A DNA stretch of 64,000 bases from Pseudoalteromonas luteoviolacea (GTDB lineage Bacteria > Pseudomonadota > Gammaproteobacteria > Enterobacterales > Alteromonadaceae). Position numbers and translations under genes: made by a program. The notes under the pieces were generated by a model that did no database searches, was not told the origin of the DNA, and saw nothing but the letters and a program-made list of their open reading frames with translations. Where the stretch lies: NCBI RefSeq assembly GCF_000814765.1, contig NZ_JWIC01000007.1, positions 784,500 to 848,499 on the forward strand, written 5' to 3'. Below are positions 33,666 to 43,200 of this stretch, one piece after another; positions within the stretch are counted from its first letter, which is position 1, and each line of letters opens with the position of its first letter.

Positions 33666-34427
33666 CTAGTTTTGATTATCGTAGGCTTGCCATGCCAGTA
33701 ATACGATAATTGTATGGGCGCCAATGCTACCTGCTTCTGAAAGGTCATCATGAAGTGCCATTGCCGCATCTTGATACATCACTGAGGCATCAATGAGTTT
33801 TTGCTTGTGTTCGTCTTTACATTCAAGGGCTAAATTATCGTCTGGTAAATTATCGCAATCACGATAGGTTGCATCCAATGTATCAACGATATGTAACTTG
33901 AAGTGGTCCGAGAGATCGCCAACATAGTGTCTGACCAGAGGCTCAGAAATAAATTCAATCGCTTTTAAAGATGACGGTAGGCTCCAGCAACGTTGCCATA
34001 TTGCAGGATAGGATAGCTCCTTATTTTCTAAAAAGCTGATATGCGTTGTTGCATTGGGGCTGTGCTGGCTATAACTGAGCGCGATATCAAAAGCAGCACA
34101 GTTTTGTGGTGCAATACTTAGTGCTCTATACGCATTGTTATAAACACTGATGTACGACTTCCAAGCTGGCGCATAGTTGCTTGCAAAACTGATCCACAGC
34201 TCTTGAACTGTACTCACTAAAGTGTCATGAAAACTTGGGTCGTAGGAAACCCCGTGTCTGGTGAGCCAATTTAGATTATCTAGAGCAGCTCTGTTTTCGT
34301 TGTTTTGAATAAGTTCAACTGTTTGGGTAAGCACTTGGTCTACATCGATTGGATCTGCAGTAGCTTGACTTGCAGTACTGGAAAGTGCAGCGAGTAAAAG
34401 ACAGGATGATGAGATGAATTTTTTCAT
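33666..34427 (-). CDS. Exported helical protein, unknown
   Basis: 253 residues. A signal peptide (MKKFISSSCLLLAALSSTASQATA) is followed by an all-helical, TPR-like body (VDQVLTQTVELIQNNENRAALDN, later YRALSIAPQNCAAFDIALSY). Four cysteines in the mature part (NCAAF, RCWSL, DCDNL, ECKDE) could form two disulfides. The C-terminus is mildly hydrophobic. It is monocistronic and I do not recognise the family. Confidence 0.7.
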   Translation of the reverse strand: MKKFISSSCLLLAALSSTASQATADPIDVDQVLTQTVELIQNNENRAALDNLNWLTRHGVSYDPSFHDTLVSTVQELWISFASNYAPAWKSYISVYNNAYRALSIAPQNCAAFDIALSYSQHSPNATTHISFLENKELSYPAIWQRCWSLPSSLKAIEFISEPLVRHYVGDLSDHFKLHIVDTLDATYRDCDNLPDDNLALECKDEHKQKLIDASVMYQDAAMALHDDLSEAGSIGAHTIIVLLAWQAYDNQN

Positions 34428-34821
34428 ATTTCTTTTTTCCTTAAAGAATCATTTTGTCATTTTTAAATTGTGCCATTGATGACATGTTTACTAACCCTCT
34501 AGTATTTAGGTACTAATAGGTTGGTTATCTATAATAAGCAAGTCGTATACCAATTAACAAAGTCTGCAAGTATTTGGCTGTTTAAAAATACCCTACTCTC
34601 GAACAGTTTGAATCATGTACTTTCTGACTTTATAGGTGGCTTGTTATCCAAAGGGTTAAGTCTGACTTTATGAGCTATTTCAGATGGGTGAAATGAGGTA
34701 TGACGGGTTATTAATGAATATCGCGTGTATTTCAATGCGCTTTAGAGAGTAAGCTGCGCAATTTTGTACAAGCACTTTTGAACTACTTACGTTAAGCTGA
34801 ATTTTAGTAAGGGAGAAGTCT
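34428..34821 (+). other. Divergent intergenic region
   Basis: About 390 bases between divergent genes (exported protein, minus; AraC regulator, plus), so it carries both promoters. The AraC gene has GGGAGAAG before its ATG. No operator could be defined by eye. Confidence 0.4.
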
Positions 34822-35622
34822 ATGCAGCAATCAAAATTTAGTATCCATCACGACTTAGGTGGTTTGGAAGTTCTTCATAATATTGATAAAAAATTTGATT
34901 TTGGTCGACATAATCACAGTGGCTACACCGTGGCACTAGTCGATTGTGGTGCACAGCGCTTTTTTCGCTCAGGTGGGCAGCACTTAGCAGGAAAAAGCAG
35001 CTTAATATTGATCAATGCCGAACAAGTCCATGATTGTCGAAAAGCATGTGAGGGGATCTCCTCCTACCGTTCTTTATACCCAACGCCTGAGTTATTTAAT
35101 AGTTTGATGGATAACTCAAAACGTCGTGCGCCTTATTTTGATGAAGCGGTATTGCACGATGCTGCTTTAGCCTCGCAGCTCAATGGATTATTTAGCGTTT
35201 TAGACTCCCCAACGAGTCAGTTAGAAAAGCAAACGCAGTTGGTGGGCTTTTTAAGTAACTTGTGTGCTTCGACCGGTAGACTGGTGCTTTCTGAAGATAA
35301 ACAGTCGCTTAAGTGTCGTATTGCAAAGGCTGCATCTTATCTATTAGATAATCTGTTCAGTGACATCGCGCTCACTGAATTGGCTTCATTGGTACATATG
35401 AGCCCATTTCATTTTGTGCGTTCTTTCAAGGCACAAACAGGACTGACACCGCACGCGTTTCAAATCCAGCATCGGTTAAATCATGCGAAGTGCCTGATAC
35501 GTAATGGTAAGAACATTACCGAGGTGGCAAGTCATGTTGGGTTTTATGATCACAGTCACTTTAGTCGTCATTTTAAGAAAAACATGGGGATCACCCCAAA
35601 CCAGTATAAGCAGGCGTGTTAG
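34822..35622 (+). CDS. AraC-family transcriptional regulator (cupin plus HTH)
   Basis: 266 residues. The N-terminal AraC-type cupin sensor (about 15-95) has GRHNHSGYTVALVDCGAQRFF and LINAEQVHDC. The C-terminal double helix-turn-helix (about 165-265) has IALTELASLVHMSPFHFVRSFKAQTGLTPHAF and ITEVASHVGFYDHSHFSRHFKK followed by MGITPNQY. This is the subfamily often found beside LysE or AzlCD amino-acid exporters. The exporter genes follow directly (4 bases to azlC), so it probably activates them in response to an amino acid. Confidence 0.92.
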   Translation: MQQSKFSIHHDLGGLEVLHNIDKKFDFGRHNHSGYTVALVDCGAQRFFRSGGQHLAGKSSLILINAEQVHDCRKACEGISSYRSLYPTPELFNSLMDNSKRRAPYFDEAVLHDAALASQLNGLFSVLDSPTSQLEKQTQLVGFLSNLCASTGRLVLSEDKQSLKCRIAKAASYLLDNLFSDIALTELASLVHMSPFHFVRSFKAQTGLTPHAFQIQHRLNHAKCLIRNGKNITEVASHVGFYDHSHFSRHFKKNMGITPNQYKQAC

Positions 35623-35626
35623 TACA

Positions 35627-36310
35627 ATGAAAGTTGCAATAAAAAAAGGGTTGTTAGATATGCTGCCGCTCAACCTTGCGGTACTGCCATGGGGGTTATT
35701 ATGTGGCTCGTTAGCGATTCAAAATGGGTTTACTGCATTGGAAGCACAGTTGATGTCGATACTGGTTTTTGCAGGTTCTGCGCAATTGGTCGCCGTGGAG
35801 CTGATGGCCAAAGAGGCCTCCTTGCTAACGCTGATTGTGACGACGTTTATCATCAGCGCACGTCACTTGCTTTATGGTTTGGCCATACGTAATAAAATGA
35901 TTGATAAGCCCCTTAAGTGGCGTGGCCCAATCGCATTTTTTTTAACAGATGAGTTATTTGCTTTTTCCCATCATCATCGTGCATATCAAGGAAGGTTGCG
36001 TCTTGTGTATGCATTGGTGGCAGGCGGCAGCTTTTACCTTGCGTGGAATGTATGGACTTTCTTTGGCATCGTAGCGGGGCAGTTTTTACCAGATCTGACA
36101 AATTTAGGCTTGGATTTTGCCATAGCAGCTATATTCATAGCGCTGGTAGTGCCGGGCGTGTCAAACCTTCCAGTTTTGTGTGCTTGTTTGGTTTCAGGGC
36201 TGAGCATGTTGTACTTCAAAACTGTACAGTTTGAATTTGGCTTAGTCGCTGCCGCTTTGCTTGGTATGAGTACAGGGTATGTTTTACAGGCAAAAGAGGA
36301 TAAATCATGA
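35627..36310 (+). CDS. azlC: AzlC-family amino-acid exporter, large subunit
   Basis: 227 residues from ATG 35627; frames starting earlier run inside the regulator gene. Membrane protein with several segments and family features: LPWGLLCGSLAIQNGF, AQLMSILVFAGSAQLVAVELM, TLIVTTFIISARHLLYGLAI and FFLTDELFAF. With AzlD it exports branched-chain amino acids or analogues in characterised cases. It sits between the AraC regulator and azlD, overlapping azlD by four bases (ATGA). Confidence 0.9.
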   Translation: MKVAIKKGLLDMLPLNLAVLPWGLLCGSLAIQNGFTALEAQLMSILVFAGSAQLVAVELMAKEASLLTLIVTTFIISARHLLYGLAIRNKMIDKPLKWRGPIAFFLTDELFAFSHHHRAYQGRLRLVYALVAGGSFYLAWNVWTFFGIVAGQFLPDLTNLGLDFAIAAIFIALVVPGVSNLPVLCACLVSGLSMLYFKTVQFEFGLVAAALLGMSTGYVLQAKEDKS

Positions 36311-36606
36311 TAACCACCATTGTTGTACTTGCATGCGTCACTTTTGCCACTCGGTATTTGTTTTTAGCAAAAAACTTGCCTTTTACCATTGGTCCTAAAT
36401 TTCAACAGCTGCTGAGTTTTAGTGCGCCTTGTGTTCTCACGGCCATATGGGTACCGATTGTTTTTATGCCAAATGGTGAGTTTATCTCTCAGTTGAATAA
36501 CCCCTATTTATTAGGTGCTGCAGCGGCGGTTTTTTTAGCGTTTAAGTTTAAAAATCTTTACCTCACCACCTTCGGCAGTTTGATTGTATTTTATTTGTTT
36601 TTTTGA
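36307..36606 (+). CDS. azlD: AzlD-family amino-acid exporter, small subunit
   Basis: 99 residues, three to four membrane segments. MITTIVVLACVTFATRYLFL and FSAPCVLTAIWVPIVF match the AzlD domain, which normally starts with a TR-x-x-P motif; here TRYLFL is followed by NLPFTIG. It overlaps azlC by four bases and completes the two-subunit exporter. It is followed by the 158-bp tandem repeat region rather than an obvious terminator. Confidence 0.88.
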   Translation: MITTIVVLACVTFATRYLFLAKNLPFTIGPKFQQLLSFSAPCVLTAIWVPIVFMPNGEFISQLNNPYLLGAAAAVFLAFKFKNLYLTTFGSLIVFYLFF

Positions 36607-36654
36607 GTCACTTTAGCTTCTTTAACTATCAGCATTGGAGATTGAGTGCAGGGT

Positions 36655-37112
36655 GAGGAAGTTTATTTTGTTCAGGGTGGTTTAGTGTTGTTGGTTTAAA
36701 CACGTTGCACTTTCTTACCCTCGTCGTTGCGGGCTTGTTCCGCAATCCATGTTTGAGAGTGGTATGGGCCCTGAAACGAGTTCAGGGTGACGGAATTTGG
36801 TTTGTTCAGGGCGACGGAGCTTATTTTGTTCAGGGTGGTTTAGTGTTGTTGGTTTAAACACGTTGCACTTTCTTACCCTCGTCGTTGCGGGCTTGGTTCG
36901 CAGTTCATGTTTGAGAGGGTATTGGGCCCTGAAACGAGTTCAGGGTGACGGAATTTGGTTTGTTCAGGGTGACGGAGCTTATTTTGTTCAGGGTGGTTTA
37001 GTGTTGTTGGTTTAAACACGTTGCACTTTCTTACCCTCGTCGTTGCGGGCTTGTTCCGCAATCCATGTTTGAGAGTGGTATGGGCCCTGAAATGAGTTCA
37101 GGGTGACGAGGT
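36655..37112 (+). repeat. 158-bp tandem repeat, nearly three copies, with REP-like palindromes
   Basis: The block from TTGTTCAGGGTGGTTTAGTG through TTTAAACACG and CCTCGTCGTTGCGGGC recurs with an exact spacing of 158 bases (36673, 36831, 36989). Each copy carries the palindrome CCTGAAACGAGTTCAGG followed by GTGACG, plus shorter TTGTTCAGGG.GACGG units. Copies differ at only a few bases. Frames running through it are by-products. Confidence 0.85.
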
Positions 37113-37148
37113 TAATTTTTCTAAGGGGGGATTAATTGAAGGTCACCA

Positions 37149-37183
37149 TAAAAAAGCCCCTGAAGCCAAAGGCGACAGGGGCT
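37149..37183 (-). terminator. Intrinsic terminator of the large nuclease gene
   Basis: On the minus strand, an 8-bp stem AGCCCCTG / CAGGGGCT (37155-37162 with 37176-37183) is followed by TTTTTTATGG. It lies about 20 bases after the stop codon of the 37202 gene. Confidence 0.8.
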
Positions 37184-37201
37184 TATGGTTATGGCTTCAT
37201 G

Positions 37202-40200
37202 TTATCGTCTACGATGCAGTAAAGCAGGTACTACAAGTAACAATAGGAATAAAGGCATAGAACCGCTTGAGGAACGAATTGTTCTGGTTTCTACACGTTC
37301 AATCACGTTTGCTTCTTTCACTGTTATCACCAATATGCCAGATGCGCTTGCACCTTGCTCGTCAACCACAACATAATTGATAGTGACTTCACCTTCACTA
37401 TGTGGTGCGGGTTTAAAGGTAATTGCAGTTGCAGTAAAGGTGACTTCACCTGAATCGGCAGTTGCACTGAACAGTGTTAACTGATGGCCTTCAGGATCAG
37501 AATCATTGGCAATGACATCGACCGTGACAGTATTGTTATTAAATACTTCAGCCACGTCATTCACAGCGACAGGTGGTTGATTTTTTTGCTGAGCTTGTGC
37601 AACCACAGTGATCTGTACTGTTGCAGTGCTTGTTCCACCTTGACCGTCACTGAGGGTATATTCAACGGTATCAACACCGATGAAATCTATCGCACTTTGA
37701 TATTGTAAGCTTGAATCCGCATTGATACTCACTGCACCATGCCTTGCAGTTGCGTTCACGATATACAGTGTGTCGTTATCGGCATCCGTGTCATTTGCGA
37801 GCACTTGGAGTGTAACTGACTGATTGAAAGTAGCTTCCAGTGTATCGTCTACCGCGACAGGGGCTCTGTTGTCAGTTTGTGTGACACTTACACCGCCTGG
37901 GTCGACAATTTTACCATTCTTAAGGCCATCTGCATCGTATTCACCACCATCTACCAGTGTTAGCTTCACACACCACGCACCTTCGACTAACCCCTCTTGC
38001 CAACTACTGTCATTCATACTTGGGCAGTAACCTTGTTGGCCCAGTGCAGAATGCAGCGCGTTACCGTTTTGCGCAGAGAAAGTAACCCAACCTTGGTTTG
38101 GCAGGTACTTACGATATTGTGCGTTTGCTGGGGTAGCCGCTTGCTGTGGTAAAACGATGCTGACGCTGTCTACACCACGAGGTACATCAACCACAAAGTC
38201 AAAAATACCACCGCGATTTTCCATCCCTTCGTCCGCAGAGATTAAACCTGTTTGCACTGCCTCATCGACATTGAGCAAGGCTGCATTTTTGTTGCTACCC
38301 AGACTCAAGCTACCAAGAGACATACACACTCCAGCTTCTACTTCAATTAGACCAGACTCCCAGTTATTGCCAGAAGAAGGTAGCACATTACATTGCGCAT
38401 CAATCGGGTCTAGGTAATTAGGGATACCGTCAGCATCGTCATCTCCGTAGCCTTCTTGTGCATCACTAATGAGATCGCCATCTGTATCCGTATTCGCGTC
38501 CAGTGTTGGCTGTGCTGAGACCACCTTGAATATCACAGTTTGTGTATCAGATAAGCCATCGTTATCAGTGGCAGTTGCACTGACTTGGTAAACCCCGTCA
38601 GACAGCGTAGATGCATTGACACTGAACTGCGTTGGGTCATTACTTTCATTGCTCAAGCCAGTTTGTGTCTGCCACACGATGGTATGGGTATCTGCACTAT
38701 TTTGATCCATTACATCAGCTGTAATTGTAATTAGACCGTGCTCTGTCACCATAATTGAGCGCACTTCATCTTGCTGCTGGGCAGTCAGAGTTAGAGTGGG
38801 TGCAATGTTCGATTCTACAATGGTGATTTCATGGCGCATCTGAGCACTTGAGTTGAGATCACTGCTATCTAATGTGATTACAATGGTCTCATTTGCATCC
38901 TCGATATCATCCAACACAGTTGCAACAGCGATTTGACCTTGGGTACCAGACTCGATAGTGATCTGGCCAGATACTGGCGTGAAGTCTGCTTCACTTGCAG
39001 TGCCAGACACCGTAAAGTTGATCGCGAGTGGGTAGGCGAAATGCTCACCGCTCAGTACCACTGGAATTGTTGCTGTTTGACCTTCTACCACCATTTGGCT
39101 TGGAGAAGGAATACTTACCATTGGGTTCACATTGACGATTTGTGCCACGCGTTCACATACATTGTTGCTACCGCATGCTTGCCAATACACCCTATTGGCG
39201 CCGGACGGTAGGAAGTTACTGCCAAGTAGCTCAACTGAGATAGGCTCACCGTTGCCATCAACCGCTGTTGCAACGCCTAAATCGACCTGAGTAAGTTGGC
39301 CTGTTGCATTGACCGTCAGATCAGCAGGTGCGGTGATCACAGGTGTCGAGGGCTGATTTTGGCGAAGCTCTAACACAGCTTCAGCGCGGCCACCAAATCC
39401 ATCAGAAATGGCATAACGAACCTGAGCGATGCCATTAAATGTATCATTGGTGCTAAATACAATCTGATTATCTTCAATTATCGCATTACCGACATCGGTA
39501 CTAACAGCCACCAGTGATAAAGCATCACCATCTGGATCGCTGTCATTGTCTAGTACCGCAATCGTTGCTGATGATTGACCCTCAGCCAGTTGCACAAAGT
39601 CATCTTTGGCGACAGGTGCAAGGTTGGTTGTGCTAATTTGCACATTCACAGTCGCCTGTGCCGTCGCGGTACCATCACTGATTATGTAGTGAATAGTTGC
39701 GTGACCTGTATTCAATGCAGGTGCTTGGTATTGAAGCACATTACCGTTTACTTCAACGCTACCTACATCTGCTTCTGCAGAAGTGATGTTAAGCGTATCG
39801 CCATCGATGTCAGTGTCATTTGCAAGCACATCGATGTTAGCAAGTGACTTTGCAGAGGCCACAGCTGAGTCTTGAACGGCTGTCGGTGCGTCGTTTTGCG
39901 GTGCAATCGTGATTGCAACGTGTGCAGTGGCGCTTAGCCCAGCATCATCACGGATTTCATAGGTGATTTGGGCTGTACCATTAAAGTGCTCAGCTGGGGC
40001 ATAGGTAATGGTTGAGTCTGAATGCGTGACTTGGCCCAGGCCAGAATTCAGTGTTGCACTGGTGACTTTTACGCTTGCTATGTTCTCGTCGGTATCATTA
40101 TTTAATACCGACACCGTCACACTTTGATCTTCAAGTGTATTGGCGGTGTCATTGATTGCAACAGGGGCTAGGTTTCTGGCGATGACATTGACGTGGATCG

Positions 40201-43200
40201 TTGCTATAGCAGTGCCACCATTGCCATCAATGATGGTATAGCTAATGGTTGCTTCACCAACGAAGTTGACATTTGGTGTAAAACTGACTTGTGCATCAGA
40301 GTAGCTAACCTCACCTTCGCCTGATATAAGCGTTGCTGCGCTGATGGTGAGTGGATCTGAGTCTGCATCAGTGTCATTAACTAACACATCGATTGTAATG
40401 GCTTCGCCTTGCTCTGCTTCAGCGGTATCGTCATTCGCAACCGGTGCTTGGTTATTTGGTAGAACAACATTTGTTAAATCGAAGTCAGTAATCACTGGAT
40501 CGTGATCAGATGAGCGATAAGGGGAATCCGAGAACCATTTATTCTGTTGATCTTCAGATTTATCTTCAACATTGTAGTCCAAGCCCGCTGCTTCATCGGC
40601 GTTAATATGCCAGTGCATGGATTGTGCAATACGATCCATTGAACTGCTCGCTGTAAGCATGTGATCTAAACTACCTGCCACACCGTTGTAGTAGTATGAG
40701 TAATTGTCGCCAGCGCCTTTTTCAAGGCTGATATTTTTGAAGTTGGCATTGTAAAACTCAAGCATTGGCGCTTCATATGCGTAGGCATTAAAATCTCCTA
40801 AAATGGCATAAACAGGTGAACCTGTACTTGTGTCAATGTTTTCTTGTGTTACTGCTGTAGCAACTGTTTTAGCCGCTAGGATGCGTTGACCATTACACAT
40901 ACCCTCTACCGCGTCATCTGTTCCGTCATCACATGCCCCAATTTTTGAACGGAAGTGATTCACAACGACACGGATTTCTTTACCGCCGTTCATTGGTTTG
41001 AATGACTGCAACATTGGAGGTCTATGTGCACGTGTTGCTTCGTCAAATGGTGACTTTGTGATCACCTGTGCATTACCTTGAGGTATAACGCGGTTTACAC
41101 GGTAAATGATACCCACAGTGATTGTGTCTGTGCCCACTTGGTCTAATTGAGGATTAATGAACGCCCAATCATTAGTATCGTCGTGCTCATTCAGTCCATC
41201 AATGAGGTTTTTTATGGCGCTGTTGTCACCATAACCATTGTTCTCGATTTCCATTAGGCCGACAACATCCGCATCGGATGCCAGAATTGCGCGGATCACC
41301 TTACTACGTTGGCGAATAAACTCTTTTTCGTTATTTGCGCCACGACCGCTAAAGTTGACGAAGTAGTTCAGTACGTTGAAGCTTGCAACACGAATATGTT
41401 GATCTGATATACGCTCGATAGGCTTAGTACGGCGCGGATTAGACTTTTCAAACTTAGGTAAGCTGGTTGGAATGAGTCTGTAATTACCGTAAGCATAGTG
41501 AATAACCCCTGACATGTTCGATACTTGGTCGCCAGAGCGCAGAGGCATCTCAGCGCTGAAGCTTGGGAAGTAGCTGATTGCTTCAGGGTTACTTTGCGTT
41601 GAGTTGTCATCGACCAATAACACGTTTCTTGTGTTTAAATCGGCAAGTTCTAGACGACGAGGGTCGTCTTTAGAGTACTTGTTGGTCGGCTGCATTCTCA
41701 TGCCTTGAGACAAGTAAATCTCGCCAAATTTAGTGAAGTTATGGCTCAGCGTGACATGTAACTTTTGCGCCATAGAGACCCACATACCTTCAAGTGACTC
41801 TTGGTCAAAGTCTTTTGCAAACGGTAAGTTCACCTCTGTTGGTGTAACCTGTGACAACACATCAGTGGCACAAGAAAGGGATTCTTTTACCGTACTGATT
41901 TGTGTTAAGTCATACTTTTCAACAACGGTGCCTAGCACTCGGATTTGTTCACCGATTGAAACTTGGGTAGTTGTATCTGCGACAAAAATGCCCTCCGAGG
42001 TGGTGCTGTCTGTATCTGCATGACGGTCTTCCTCTTGGATGAAGAAACCACCATGTTGACCGCTGCCTTGGAATGCAGCCACAACAACGCCTTCAATGAC
42101 TACAGTCTGGTTTACCAGAGGGCTTGCAGCCTGATTGCCTTGAATCGTGCTAATGAGTGTTGCAGGGGCATTACATGCGCCAAGCACAACTTCATCAGCT
42201 GCACAGGCTGAAACGCCACTACAGCCAAGGCCATCGGCGGTATTTTTTTCGAACCCTTCCCACTCAATGCTTGGGTCAAAGGCATCATCTAAGCTTGTAT
42301 CACCTGATGTGATCCCGTCTTTACGACGCAGAGTTGTATCTTTGGTTGAGGTGTTGCCACTGCCCCATGCACTGCCAGGATCCGTTCCGACTTGTCCAAA
42401 TACATCGGCAATTTGACCGTCAACTGTCAGTACTAGCGCATCATCTCCGTTAAAGTAAGTGATGGTACTGGTGCTGTCTTGACGACTCTTAATGTCGTCA
42501 TTTGCACTGCTATTGGCAATAACGTGACTTTCGCCGTGCTTTAATTCGCCAGATAAGGTTTGTGTTCTTAACCCTGCTGTCGTCAGCGGTTTACCATTAT
42601 CAGCCAAGGTGATTGTAACGCGGCTAAGGTCTAAAGTTGCACCGGTAAAGTTGGTAATTTCAACGGCTTTGTTGCTGCTGCTACCTTCAATGTACTCGGT
42701 GAAAATCACTTTACTGGCTTCGACTTTTTCGCTGACCTGAATAGAAAATTCAGGCAAGGCCACAACATCTGTATTGCCATCAGAAACACCGATGACGATA
42801 TTGCTTGTCACACCCACATCTTGAGATGACGGCGTACCAGATAGTTCACCATTTTGTGTATTGAAGGTTGCCCATGAGGGTTTGTTGGTGATTGAGAAGG
42901 TGAGCGTGTCATTGTCTTCATCGCTCGCTTCTGGTTTGAAGCGATACGCAATCCCCACAACGGCACTTGTGCTCGGTGTACCAAGGATTGTTGGTGGATT
43001 TTTAATTGAGCTTGAGTCGACTACTTCAATGCTGAAGCTGGGTAAAGACACGGTTGATTTTCCGTCGGTTACGGAAATTTCAATATGCTCATAAACGGCA
43101 ATATCGGCCGCCACAGGTGTACCAGATAAGCGGCCCGTTTGTGTATCGAATGCTGCCCATGATGGCTTGTTAACGATAGAGAACGTCAAGTCATCTTTAT

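Noticed and set aside
36797..37061. Frames on both strands through the 158-bp tandem repeat
   Set aside because: They are repetitive translations of the repeat unit, not genes.
36655..37112. CRISPR array
   Set aside because: The unit is 158 bp and continuous, without the short-repeat and unique-spacer pattern, and no cas gene is present.
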